Of a stretch of 64,000 nucleotides of DNA, positions 42,375-52,122 are shown in pieces; position 1 is the first letter of the stretch, and every line of letters starts with the position of its first letter. This DNA comes from Limnephilus marmoratus (Eukaryota; Arthropoda; Insecta; Trichoptera; Limnephilidae), in contig OU862917.1 in assembly GCA_917880885.1 (NCBI GenBank), positions 54,420,727-54,484,726 on the forward strand, written 5' to 3'. The position numbers were made by a program, and so were the translations under genes. Below the pieces are notes generated by a model that did not search any database, had not been told where the DNA came from, and worked only from the letters and a program-made list of their open reading frames with translations.

Positions 42375-43770
42375 TTTGAATAAATGATTTTAATGTGGAA
42401 ATAATAGAAGCAGCGTTGGACGGTAGATTAGTTTGAGAAGAAATTAGGTCAATTAGAAGCATAATAAGAGTTTGAATAAATGAAGAATTATCTTGGGAGA
42501 GTTGTTCAGAAAGCTTTTGATAGTTTGTTGAAGATGAATTATAATTGTTTGCGCACCCATTTGTGGTGTGTGAAAGAGGAGAACCATTGGGATTTAAGAG
42601 AAGTGAGTTGTGTTGTTGCTGATCGTATCCACGAGCCTGTTTAGAGATAGGGTTTTTGTATGTGAATTTTGTTGAACGGGAAGATGTTGAGGAGGTGGCG
42701 AGAGGGTTGGATGAAGAGTTACTGGCTAAAACCTCGGAAAATGATTTTTTGACAGGCGGGAATAATTTAGAAGCCTGCAGAAAAGACAAGTTCTCAGAGG
42801 CCATAGAAATTTTTATATTTTTTTGGCGAGATTGTTCGGGGCAAGAAGAGTTAATGGCGGAATGAGCGCCTAAGCAGTTAAAACATTTAGGTGAAGAGAG
42901 AGAAGAACATTGGTCAGCCGAGTGGTTTTCTCCACATTTGAAACATCTGGGAGGGGATCTGCATGCAGCTTTGGTATGACCAAAACGGCAGCAGTTGAAA
43001 CATTGAGTGGTGGGATAAGTGTACATTTCAACTGGTAAGGAGTTGAAAAATAAATAAATATGGGAGGGAAGAGATTGTCCTTCGAATGTGATGACGACAG
43101 ATTGGGAGGGCTTCCAGGAAACGATGCCCTCAGAGGTGTCTTTATAATTTAGCCTCCTGGCTTTTATGGGATTGCCGATATGTTGGGGGGTTGAAAGTGA
43201 GGATAGGATTTCTGGAATGGACAGATCGGTCGAGATACCCCTGACCAGGCCCATTCGAGTGACATTGAAAGTTGGGATGTACGCCTTGAATTTAGAATTA
43301 GATGAAATAAATATATTTTTGATAAAGTTGTTGGCGGCTGAACCTGACAGGAATTCAACAGAGATTCTGAAGCGACCCTCGGCTTTAACACCTCCAGGTT
43401 TAATCGAAAGGTTCTTGTTATTTGAAAGAAATTTACCAAATTTACCAAATTCAAGAGGATGGATGGTTTTACCTTGTTCAGATTTTTGCGCATATACAAT
43501 GTAGGGGCCACGGGAATGAGTAGAGTAAAAGATTGTTGGAGGAGGTTGAGGAAGAGCTGGAGGGGACTGAGAAGACAAAGGCGAATCATGTTTTTTTGGG
43601 GAAAGGGGACTAAATTTTCTTTTTTTAATTGAGGTTAGGATGACAGATTCATTGTCTGAAATGTTTGAATGTTCTGAAAAGTCTATTTTATCTGAAATGT
43701 CTCCATCTGGAGGGTCAGGAGGGGGATCTGGGGGCTTTGTAAGGGGTACAGGAGGGAAATCCTCCTCCAT
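42337..43770 (-). CDS. I-clade LINE ORF1: Gag-like nucleic-acid-binding protein
   Basis: 477 residues. A proline-rich N-terminus (MEEDFPPVPLTKPPDPPPDP) is followed by a central region like the Gag/RRM-type ORF1 of I and Jockey elements (FRISVEFLSGSAANNFIKNI; GLVRGISTDLSIPEILSSL; ARRLNYKD). Then three zinc knuckles: CFNCCRFGHTKAAC (C-x2-C-x4-H-x4-C), CFKCGENHSADQC, CFNCLGAHSAINSSC. The protein would coat element RNA in the ribonucleoprotein. A serine/asparagine-rich C-terminus follows. No frameshift. It lies upstream of ORF2 with a 38-base overlap, as in other two-ORF LINEs. Confidence 0.92.
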   Translation of the reverse strand: MEEDFPPVPLTKPPDPPPDPPDGDISDKIDFSEHSNISDNESVILTSIKKRKFSPLSPKKHDSPLSSQSPPALPQPPPTIFYSTHSRGPYIVYAQKSEQGKTIHPLEFGKFGKFLSNNKNLSIKPGGVKAEGRFRISVEFLSGSAANNFIKNIFISSNSKFKAYIPTFNVTRMGLVRGISTDLSIPEILSSLSTPQHIGNPIKARRLNYKDTSEGIVSWKPSQSVVITFEGQSLPSHIYLFFNSLPVEMYTYPTTQCFNCCRFGHTKAACRSPPRCFKCGENHSADQCSSLSSPKCFNCLGAHSAINSSCPEQSRQKNIKISMASENLSFLQASKLFPPVKKSFSEVLASNSSSNPLATSSTSSRSTKFTYKNPISKQARGYDQQQHNSLLLNPNGSPLSHTTNGCANNYNSSSTNYQKLSEQLSQDNSSFIQTLIMLLIDLISSQTNLPSNAASIISTLKSFIQNGSSRCQNSSVE

Positions 43771-43994
43771 TGTTCAAAAAATTACAGCTTATATAAAAAG
43801 TGACAGAAGTAAAAAAATTATATAAATATCTGAAAATGAGCAGCAAGAAGTGACTCCTGGAAGATCAGGGGGGAGAAGATTCCAACACACTAAACTTTTT
43901 ACAGCCAAAACACAATAAAAAGATTGGTTTAAGAATATTTTTTGAAAGAGCAAAACAAAAGAACTGATGACAGCCAAATGTTATTGTTGCGAGT

Positions 43995-44054
43995 CCGGGG
44001 GGGAGGGTTAAAATTGCAAAAAGTTGGTCACTTAGTATGGGTACGTTCCCTAAG
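43995..44054. mobile_element. G-run MITE, right half
   Basis: CCGGGGGGGAGGGTTAAAAT, TGCAAAAAGTTGGTCAC, TAGTATGGGTACGTTCCCTA completes the element begun at 38424. It ends where a dwarf-K copy begins. Confidence 0.85.
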
Positions 44055-44458
44055 CTCCACACAAGAGGTCCTGAGGAAAATAATTGCCCTCAGTACCAAT
44101 GTCATCTTTGGGGATGCTGTGTGGAGGGTCTGTTTAGTTTTAGTTCTGGGAAGGAAAAGGCTATTATCTGGTAGGAATCTGGGGGTCAATGTGAGGATGG
44201 ATGTAAGAATTCATTCCCCTCACCGCGGTGCAAGGCAATGTTGAAAAGTCAAAGGGACTTCCTCAAACATTCTCTCCCGATCCGGCCTTTTGTGTAGCTG
44301 GTGGGCAGAGGCATAAGACACCAAGACACCGCATGAACCCGGGCACTCCACCTATGTCACCAAATGTAGCAAACCAATTGGGGTGACCTACGGCAGAGGT
44401 GTTGGTTATCCAACAAATAGTTCCCGGGGCGGCGGTACCCATACCCGCTTCCCAAATT
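44054..44458 (-). mobile_element. Dwarf-K element, full-length
   Basis: Minus-strand copy from 44458 (rc TTTGGGAAGCGGGTATGGG) to 44054 (AGCTCCACACAAGAGG on the plus strand). Its 3' hairpin shows a paired change: GGTACTGAGG..CCTCAGGACC instead of GGCCCTGAGG..CCTCAGGGCC, with the third pair C-G replaced by T-A. No A-tail; abuts the MITE. Confidence 0.88.
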
Positions 44459-44512
44459 GTCTGGTGTAAAAAAAAATTACAAAGCCTTCCTGTTTGGAAT
44501 TTCAAGAATTAT

Positions 44513-44672
44513 GGACTGATGTAAGCTTAATGAATAAGATAGGTTAAAAAGCGTCGCTGGTTGCGGAAGAGGGTGAGTGAAAAGCATGTAAGGAAAATGT
44601 GTATTGCGAAATTGATGGTAGAAGGAGTTGATGACGCCCGAGGAAGACAAGCCATGATCAAATGATGAAATA
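44513..44672 (+). pseudogene. RTE-W LINE, heavily decayed fragment
   Basis: GACTGATGTAAGCTTAATGA, AGATTAGG.., AAAATGTGTATTGCGAAATT, TGATGGTAGAAG and GACGCCCGAGGAAGACAAG follow the order of RTE-W (..ADVS.MSKI.. to ..GRRSRGRPRKT..) with many indels. Non-coding. Confidence 0.6.
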
Positions 44673-47252
44673 ACACCAGGATCTTTATCAAGTCAGTTCA
44701 ATTATTTATTAATTTTAAACACATTACAAAATTACACTTTTAATTCGGTTTTAAAGATAGTGTTGATCAGTAAAGAATAGTAAAGAAATCAAATACTCTA
44801 ATAATAGGTTTTATACGAGCCGTAACGGAGCTTGCGGTTTAAACTGTACTTCATTAATGTTAAATAAATACGTCAATATCCAAAGTGATTCTATTTTAAC
44901 AACAAGATACTCGTACTTAGATATAACAGAAAATACGAGTAATATAACATGCAGTCCATGAATCGGTCCGTAGAAATGTGAACATCTCGAAGAGAAAATC
45001 AGTTTATGATGAAGCCATACTAAATAATGCAAAATCATCCAAAATCACATGTTTTTGTTTTAAAAAATTTGATCGCTTAGAAGGACTATAGATGCTTCAA
45101 TTAAATACTGCGTGTATCTTGGATCTTAAAAATATCGGTCATTTTGTTAATAAGTCTTTTAATAAGCCTAGAAAAAAATAAAGTGTTAGGTCTCTAAAAA
45201 ACACTTTCAAGTGCAAACTCTCCTACTTATAAGCCCCTTTTCGGATATGGTTTTTGTTGTATAATATGGCAAACTCAGTTTCTTTTATAATAATCGCAAA
45301 AAAATGATATTTACGCACTAACTTCACAAAATAAAATTAAATAAGCTTTTTCTCGTTGTTATTTTGACATCAATCAACACGGCCTGCACTCTGCGAATTT
45401 GGATTCTTGATTCTTTTGGCATGGGCACAAGAACCATGCACTGGGCACACCTATTTCAGTCACGCCCCGGCCGGAGCGGGAAATAGTCGTGTGACTCCGC
45501 GTCGCTTAGTTTTGTGAAATCAATTTTAAATTTTCTGTTTTATTACAATAAACAATGTGTAAAAAAGGAATTATGTTTTTTACAGGCCTTTACGAAATCA
45601 ACCTGTAAAAAAATTCTTAAATACCTTTTCCAACCTTTCCAAAAGCTTTTTCTCAAGTATTTTTAAACTCCTTCCATAAAGGGCGTGAATTCCGATTTCG
45701 ATTTTTTCTTGAACTATTGGATCGCCTTAATTGGCTTATCCGGAGTCCAACAATCCAAAGGTCTGCATAAATTGACAACATTGGTTTTCTTTAATATTAG
45801 TATTATTTATTGATCACAATTCTTTAAATTACCTGTTCAGTGCTAGTTCAATCAATAGGTTAATTCATGGTGTTGTGCTATCACTAAATGGAGACCTGTG
45901 GTATACCTTTATTCTGTCTTTATTGCTTCGAGTGAAATTTGGGTGAAAATGCTAAATTAGTATTGTTCTACAACATAATATTTCAATCAATCTAACGACT
46001 TTGTCAAGTGATCATGTCAAGGCGATGCTATTAGTAAAATGACTATTTTCGATTAATCTCTTCTACGAATCGGTGTATTATGATTACCAAAAAATGCTTT
46101 GAATAAATTGAAGCTTTATTACAGTTTGGCTTGAGTAGAATTAAAATAAAATAGTTGATTATTTAGCATAAGCGTAAATAATTTATTTTGTAATTCTAAA
46201 ATGATTAACTTAAGAAACAACCGTTTCATGGCTATGATTATATGTAACAGTTTTTCTTTCTTATTTGACTAGCAGTTCTGTGACAGTGGACCTCATGTCC
46301 AAAAAATTATGTTTAAATTTTGTATAATTACATTTTTATTTAATTATTTATTTTGTAAGAAACAAACAGCTTTTACATAATTTACAGTGAAAAATATACA
46401 AGTGAATTGAAGTCAAGCCACAGAAGTTTCTTATGCTAAAATTCATTGGAAGTAAGGTTTTAATATATCTTAAAATTAATTTTGAGTTATAGGAAGGGGA
46501 GAGAAAGAGGAATATAGGAAAAGGATAGGACATGCTCCCGATACATTACATACTCTCATATTAATAATATAATCGATCTTACGCGTTACTTCATATCGAT
46601 ATTTCTTTAGGTTTTTATTAAAATGTCAATGCTGTGAAATTTTGTATCTATTATTTAAATATAATATAATAAATCGATAACAAAATTTCCCCTGAAATCA
46701 TAATAGATTCTTGAAACATTTTTTTAAATTTCAGATTTACAAGAATATTAATTGAAATAGTCAGGAATTACGAAATTTGTCCAGACAGACACGTACAGGC
46801 TGACGAAATACAAAATGGTCGAGTTAAAACCGAACTTACTTCGCTAATCTTCAATTGTTATTCACAAAATTAAAATAAAACATTTTGGCGCTTAGTGCCT
46901 CCGTACAAGACGCTCGATCCCCGTGCGCGTATCATGCGCGCCGATCGTAAGTACCCCCCCGTACGATTTTGCTGGTGCCTGTACACGGCGCTACGCGATG
47001 TCTGTCGGTTTCCAATCAGTATCACGATACCGACGCGCGACGGTGCTGATCGCACGCGACGCGTCGCGTCATTTGTGTCTGATACTTATTCGTTTGACGT
47101 TTGACAGAAATTGCGTCGGAACATGAAAGTAATGTTAGATTTGTTCTGGAAGTGGAAAAAATTAGTGTTTACCAGAATTACTTTACCAGAATATGTAAGA
47201 AGGGATTTAGTAAAGAAGGCATGGATCAATGTTGGAAAAAAAGTCATTTGAC
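44673..47252. other. Anonymous AT-rich DNA with two GC-rich patches
   Basis: 45450-45487 can fold (CTATTTC..CGC..GCGGGAAATAG). 46885-47100 is GC-rich with many CGCG words and unlike its surroundings, but encodes nothing I recognise. No host gene recognised in 2.5 kb. Confidence 0.4.
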
Positions 47253-47286
47253 ATTGCTTGATATCATGTTAACGATATCAAGCAAT
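47253..47286. repeat. Perfect 13 bp inverted repeat
   Basis: ATTGCTTGATATC and GATATCAAGCAAT around an 8-base centre. Function unknown. Confidence 0.6.
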
Positions 47287-47486
47287 ACGGCTGCACGTGA
47301 AAAATGATCAAGTTCAGTATATTTCGGGTAGCGCCGTGTAAGGACACAAGCATTAAAAAGTAGTATATCAGCAGGGTACTTGTCGTTGCGTCACAATTAC
47401 GTAGATTGCAAGTAACTCCATGAACGGAGGGCCTTACATCTACCGTACTTGCGTACTCAGATTGCCGAGCGATTTTTATGCCTGCT

Positions 47487-48100
47487 AACCATCACGCCGT
47501 TTCCCCGCACGGACTGAGAACGAACCGCCAAACACCGCCGCACACACTCCTTGCCTCATTCAAATTCATACATCGTTTCATACATACTCTTCTAATATTC
47601 TGACTTTTGAATTGCCCGACTCAAGTATCTAATTGACTTGCCCGTGACATGATTACTTCGGGCGTCCACGACTTCTTCTACCATTCATATTTGCGTTATA
47701 TATTCTCTTTATACTCCTTTCTTCGTTCATTCGCTCTACATGCCTAAACCCTTTCTTAATCTTACTCATTATATTACACCAGCCGTACATTCTTTGCGGT
47801 TCTCCACATTTCTCATATGGGGCATACATTAATTACGTGAGCAGTTTTTCTTCCAATCTAGACCCCTCCCCCCCCTTGGTGAGATAAATTTGGGCCACTT
47901 CGTATATTCTTTTTAAGTAACGTGAAATTTTGCTGGACCCCCCCCCCCCTGCCCTTTTGAGCTCACGTAATTAATGTATGCCCCCATACGAAGGTACTTG
48001 GTTTTACCACATAGACTCCTCAGGGATCTCATTTCTACAGCATTCAGTCTGCTTTCATCCTTCCTCTGCCAGTTCCATGCCTCACTGCCATACATCAGAT
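47487..48100 (-). pseudogene. RTE-W LINE 3' fragment, split by a MITE
   Basis: Minus strand: TAACCATCACGCCGTTTCCC tail region at 47487, RTE-W coding end up to CCACATTTCTCA (47815), a MITE (47818-47985), then GGTTTTACCACATAGACTCC to ATGCCTCACTGCCATACAT (48098), which encodes MYGSEAWNWQRKDESRLNAV on the minus strand. Several frameshifts. The same family carries the gypsy element a short way downstream. Confidence 0.8.
47818..47985. mobile_element. C-tract MITE inserted in RTE-W
   Basis: Termini TGGGGCATACATTAATTACG and CGTAATTAATGTATGCCCCC are inverted (one base length difference) and flanked by TA (47816-47817, 47986-47987). The interior has two long C runs. A different family from the G-run MITE, though with a similar design. 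Confidence 0.8.
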
Positions 48101-48151
48101 ATGAACAAAGTTAACTCATGAAAACTATCACAGATAATTTTAGCCAACTAA
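48101..48151. other. RTE-W flank before the gypsy insertion
   Basis: Ends in ACTAACTAAC, the TAAC microsatellite typical of RTE-W 3' tails, directly before the LTR. Confidence 0.5.
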
Positions 48152-48156
48152 CTAAC

Positions 48157-48434
48157 TGTGGTGAACGTATGTCTTGCGGTATGAAAGAGACATGCGTGTA
48201 TGAGTGAGACAGCATGAGGAACGTATAAAAGGGTGTGATTGCTGTCTACCGTCCTCTTTGCATTTACGCTTCCTACGAAGCACACCTGTACACAATCTCG
48301 GAATAAACATAAATAGTCTACCCACTATTATTATTGGCAACCTCACCCTATACGGAGATCACCCTCCCAAGAAGATCTGGATCCATACAACGGAGTCCAG
48401 GTGGTAATGTAGATAACCGGCCACGGTCATCACA
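48157..48434 (+). repeat. 5' LTR
   Basis: TATA box TATAAAA at 48224-48230, polyadenylation signal AATAAA at 48302-48307; ends TGTG..CACA. No difference from the 3' LTR was found on reading both. Confidence 0.93.
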
Positions 48435-48590
48435 TTTGGCGCAGCCGATAAAGGAACGAGAAGCAGCCAAAATCACATTTGGCGCAGCTGAAAAGGAACG
48501 AGAAGCAGTCAAATCATATCACATTTGGCGCGGTTTGAAAAGAACCACGGGCAGCCAAATTGTCACATTTGGCAGTCGAAAGAGGAATCC
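48431..48590 (+). promoter_or_regulatory. Primer binding site and its tandem repeats
   Basis: Directly after the LTR comes TTTGGCGCAGCCGATAAAGG; TGGCGCAG is the PBS form of many insect gypsy elements that use a serine-type tRNA primer. The unit CACATTTGGCGC.. is repeated at 48431, 48474, 48520 and 48564 (spacing 43, 46, 44), with AGGAACGAGAAGCAG.CAAA between. Only the first is adjacent to the LTR. Confidence 0.65.
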
Positions 48591-48870
48591 GAGATTGAGG
48601 CTACAGGGGCAACAGGCAAGAGCAGCAGATATTGGCATCCGAGGAACAGCAAGGCGCTGGTTTGGTTATTCAGTGCCGAGAATCAGGAGCATACACGTAA
48701 GGCGTGGATGGAGAAGTCCGGGTCTTCAGGAGAAGACCAGAGACCAGGTGCAGACCTCACGGAAGGCGTGCCGGGCATTTGAAGGACGACCAGGGTTCAG
48801 GAGCCAGGAGACGGTCCGCGGAAGGGCGAGATCGGAGCAGCAGCATCAAGTCAACAGAGTCGTGAGTTGA

Positions 48871-50460
48871 GTGCTGTTTGTAAAATTTTCTGCTTTTATT
48901 GATTGTATCTGTGTGAAGATGGAAGGGGGAGAACTGCCCAGGTTTTGTCATTTGAGGGACAAACTGGAGACGTTCGTGTTGCAATACGAACAGTTCATCC
49001 TCGTCAATGATGACAAGTTAAATTCGGTAGAAAAAAAGAGAGCGGTTTTAATATCTCATTTACACACAGAGACAATAGATTTATTGATTGATTTGTGTTT
49101 TCCTAAAAAAATTACAGATATTACGGTCGAAAATTTATTGTTATTACTAGAGAATCATGTAGGTATCAAACGAAATGTGTTCAAAGAGCGCGAAATTTTT
49201 TTTGCTACGAAACAAAAAAGTTCAGAATCGGTTAATGATTATATAGCACGGTTAAGAAATCTCGTTAGATTTTGCAAATTCGAGGACAGACTTGAATATA
49301 ATTTAAAAGATGTTTTTGTCACCGGTCTTCGAGTGGGGCGTATTAAGGAGAAATTATTTGTAGAGGCTGAAAACTTTTCATTAAAAAAGGTTATAGAATG
49401 TGCTATTGCTATGGATTCATTCGAGGTAATGAATAAGCAAATTAAAACGGAAAGTGTTGATTTAGTAAATAAATTTAAAAATACATCGAACAATTTGTCA
49501 CAAAAACAAAATTCGGTAGGTAAACATTTTTTTAGAACTTCGGACAAGAATGTTACATCGTACAGAGCAAGGTCAGCGGACCGAACAAAGTGTAAACATT
49601 GCGGGAATTATCACGATTCAGTAAACTGTAAATTTAAAGACGTGTTTTGTTATAAATGCAGAGTGAAAGGGCATATTGGGAAGATATGTCGCGGTTTAAA
49701 ATATAATAACATTTCTTCAGTGTTCGTAAATACGCAGGAACATAAAAACATGTTGCGGATAAACGCAGTATATTGTGAACCAATATTGTGCAAAGTTTTA
49801 GTGAATAATGTGGAACTAAACGGTTTATTGGACACAGGGGCGGCAATTTCGATTTTAACGGACGAAGATTATGTTAAACATTTCAAACATTTGATGTTAA
49901 AACCAAAGGATTTAACCTTAATGGGTTACGCTAACTGTAAGTTAAATTTATTGGGTTGTATCTTATTAACAGTTGATTTTAACGGTTATAGGGAAATGTT
50001 AGAATTTTGCGTAGTAAAACAGGGAACAATTACGGTTCTAGGGCGTGATTTCATTAAAAAGTTTAATATTGGATTTACGGGCTTACAATCTACTTTATCC
50101 CAGGAGGGAAGTGAAAATGTTTCTCACAATATGGTTGAGAATAATACTAGTGTAATTGATAATTTAATTCGGAAATTCCCGGAGGTTTTTTCGGAGAAAC
50201 TGGGTAAATTCAATAAATATAAAGGGCATTTGAAATTAAAAGAGAATGCGGAACCGAAATTCGGCAATCCGAGAAATATACCGTTTGCTTTAAAAGCAAA
50301 GGTTGAATCGGAATTGGGATGTTTACAATCGGAAGGTATTTCAGTTCCGGTAAACTATAGTAAGTTTGCGTCACCAATCGTTCCAATAGAAAAAAATAAT
50401 GGGGAAATAAATGAACAATCAATTTCAGCCCAGGAGGGTAGTGAAATTTTTTTCTCATAG
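48871..50460 (+). CDS. Gypsy Gag-protease polyprotein with RT N-terminal scrap
   Basis: 529 residues; the likely start is the in-frame ATG at 48919 (MEGGELPRFC), so the preceding 16 codons are probably leader. Gag: LETFVLQYEQFILV, YIARLRNLVRFCKF, LKDVFVTGL (capsid-like region that forms the particle). Zinc knuckles CKHCGNYHDSVNC (about 241) and CYKCRVKGHIGKIC bind RNA. Aspartic protease LLDTGAAISIL (catalytic D about 321), then VLGRDFI. The end holds only the first part of RT (FPEVFSEKLGKF, RNIPFALKAKVESEL, SKFASPIVPIEK) and then changes to a duplicated linker. It stops at 50458 because of a seven-T run where a second linker copy has six. Confidence 0.9.
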   Translation: MLFVKFSAFIDCICVKMEGGELPRFCHLRDKLETFVLQYEQFILVNDDKLNSVEKKRAVLISHLHTETIDLLIDLCFPKKITDITVENLLLLLENHVGIKRNVFKEREIFFATKQKSSESVNDYIARLRNLVRFCKFEDRLEYNLKDVFVTGLRVGRIKEKLFVEAENFSLKKVIECAIAMDSFEVMNKQIKTESVDLVNKFKNTSNNLSQKQNSVGKHFFRTSDKNVTSYRARSADRTKCKHCGNYHDSVNCKFKDVFCYKCRVKGHIGKICRGLKYNNISSVFVNTQEHKNMLRINAVYCEPILCKVLVNNVELNGLLDTGAAISILTDEDYVKHFKHLMLKPKDLTLMGYANCKLNLLGCILLTVDFNGYREMLEFCVVKQGTITVLGRDFIKKFNIGFTGLQSTLSQEGSENVSHNMVENNTSVIDNLIRKFPEVFSEKLGKFNKYKGHLKLKENAEPKFGNPRNIPFALKAKVESELGCLQSEGISVPVNYSKFASPIVPIEKNNGEINEQSISAQEGSEIFFS

Positions 50461-51712
50461 TGGTTTTGATGATGATAGAAGTGATTTACAATCAATTTCA
50501 TCCCAGGAGGGTAGTGAAATTTTTTCTCATAGGGTATTTGAGAGTGGTAGAAGTAAAGTGAATAAAAAAATTCGAAAATTCCAGGAGGTTTTTTCGGAGA
50601 AAGCGGGTAGTTTTAATAAAAGTAAAGTGCAATTAGAATTAATTGGGAATGAGGAACCAGTTCACGTAGAGAATGACTTGGATACTCAAATTCTAAGTTT
50701 ATTTAAAAATAACAGAGATTTACCTATAACGGAAGAAATATGGAGTAGGGTGCATATTAATTATGCGGGCCCAGTTGCAAATAAATATTTTCTTGTAATT
50801 ATTGACTCAACCTCAAAATGGTTAGACTGTGTAGAAGTAAAGTCTCCAAATTCGTATAACACTATTAAAATATTAAAGGGTTTATTTAGTTATTTCGGGA
50901 GTGTACAGACAATAGTTTCAGATAATGGAGCCGCTTTCATGTCAGCGGACTTCAAAGAGTTTTGTGAGATGAATAACATCAAACATTTAACTACTCCGGT
51001 AAATCATCCACAATCAAATGGTCTAGCAGAAAACGCGGTGCGAACGTGTAAAAATTTAAAAAAAAAAATGATGATAAGAAATAAGTTTCAGTCAGGTTAT
51101 GAGGAAAAATTAGGAAATTTTTTAATTGATTACAGAAATGCACCACACTGTACAACTGGCTTAGAACCTGCAGTTGTAATGTTTGGAAGGAAACTAAGGT
51201 CAAACTTGAACAGTTTTGTACCGAGAGGGGGGAGAGATAAGGATAATAGAATTAAGAAAGAAACAAAAATTAAAATGTCTAAATGTCAGGAAAATCAAAA
51301 ATATTATTATAAAAGAAATAATAAAGAATCGGTGGGTTTTTCGATTAATCAAAAGGTAATGGTTAGAGATTTCAGAGACCAAAACAATGATAAATGGGTA
51401 CCAGGGAAAGTGTATAAACAATTAGGAAAAAAACTTTATATAATTGAGGTAAATTTAAATGGTAAAATTATGTTTTGGAAAAGGCATTTTGATCAGTTGT
51501 CTAAATTATGTGTGTCATGGGAAAAGAAACACAGCAATCCTTATGTCGCGTCTGAGACGAAGAGACTGTCGTATGATGAATACGATGTCTCCAGCTTTGG
51601 CCTGGATGACAGTCTAATGGGTTTTTCTCCTTCTCATTCCAGCCCCAGTGATCCAGTGGCGTCAACGTCGGGAAATTGGAAGGACCGACTACGACCACGA
51701 ACACACAGATGA
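50411..51712 (+). CDS. Gypsy integrase region
   Basis: 433 residues, in the +1 frame relative to gag. The first 70 residues are linker repeats (QEGSEIFSH, KFQEVFSEKAGSFNK). The integrase core follows with the DDE triad: VIIDSTSKW (D about 132), VSDNGAAFM (D about 171), GLAENAVR (E about 207), D-D spacing 39 and D-E spacing 35. Then YRNAPHCTTGLEPAVVMFGR and a chromo-like/C-terminal region (VGFSINQKVMVRDFR). The N-terminal HHCC zinc domain of a full integrase is not seen. It would join element DNA to the host if supplied in a mature form. RNase H is absent. The start codon is uncertain because the frame may be reached by slippage at 50446-50452. Confidence 0.88.
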   Translation: MNNQFQPRRVVKFFSHSGFDDDRSDLQSISSQEGSEIFSHRVFESGRSKVNKKIRKFQEVFSEKAGSFNKSKVQLELIGNEEPVHVENDLDTQILSLFKNNRDLPITEEIWSRVHINYAGPVANKYFLVIIDSTSKWLDCVEVKSPNSYNTIKILKGLFSYFGSVQTIVSDNGAAFMSADFKEFCEMNNIKHLTTPVNHPQSNGLAENAVRTCKNLKKKMMIRNKFQSGYEEKLGNFLIDYRNAPHCTTGLEPAVVMFGRKLRSNLNSFVPRGGRDKDNRIKKETKIKMSKCQENQKYYYKRNNKESVGFSINQKVMVRDFRDQNNDKWVPGKVYKQLGKKLYIIEVNLNGKIMFWKRHFDQLSKLCVSWEKKHSNPYVASETKRLSYDEYDVSSFGLDDSLMGFSPSHSSPSDPVASTSGNWKDRLRPRTHR

Positions 51713-51829
51713 GTCAATGAAGGCAGCATTCAGCTCTCGACTCAACATGAATTACTTACATTGTAAATATTGGAATATTTTATGTATTGTAAATAATTAT
51801 CAGTTCATGTTGTGTAACTGTCTTCGGAT

Positions 51830-51844
51830 TTAAGTGTGGAGGGA
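51830..51844 (+). other. Polypurine tract
   Basis: AAGTGTGGAGGGA lies directly before the 3' LTR, the expected plus-strand primer site. Confidence 0.65.
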
Positions 51845-52122
51845 TGTGGTGAACGTATGTCTTGCGGTATGAAAGAGACATGCGTGTATGAGTGAGACAG
51901 CATGAGGAACGTATAAAAGGGTGTGATTGCTGTCTACCGTCCTCTTTGCATTTACGCTTCCTACGAAGCACACCTGTACACAATCTCGGAATAAACATAA
52001 ATAGTCTACCCACTATTATTATTGGCAACCTCACCCTATACGGAGATCACCCTCCCAAGAAGATCTGGATCCATACAACGGAGTCCAGGTGGTAATGTAG
52101 ATAACCGGCCACGGTCATCACA
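51845..52122 (+). repeat. 3' LTR
   Basis: Same sequence as the 5' LTR; TATA at 51912-51918 and AATAAA at 51990-51995. Confidence 0.93.

Larger units (their letters stand above)
38539..43994 (-). mobile_element. I-clade LINE, apparently full length, with target duplication
   Basis: Minus strand. It begins at 43994 (ACTCGCAACAATAACATTTG) and ends in a run of about 20 A (T on the plus strand, 38539-38558). ORF1 and ORF2 are both open. The flanks repeat CC-G(n)-AGGGTT: 38520-38538 with eleven G and 43995-44009 with seven G. Rejoining them restores the G-run MITE known from 21384-21572, so both ends are certain. Length about 5.46 kb. Confidence 0.93.
48157..52122 (+). mobile_element. Ty3/gypsy LTR retrotransposon, RT-deleted, young
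   Basis: Two 278 bp LTRs (48157-48434, 51845-52122) appear identical and begin/end TGTGGTGA..TCATCACA. A 5 bp duplication CTAAC flanks the element (48152-48156, 52123-52127). Order: LTR, PBS, gag, protease, a small N-terminal scrap of RT, duplicated linker, integrase, PPT, LTR. The RT core and RNase H are missing. It sits in the TAAC tail of an RTE-W copy. Confidence 0.95.

Noticed and set aside
48334..48870. A separate 178-residue protein upstream of gag
   Set aside because: It is a translation of the LTR edge and the repeated PBS leader.
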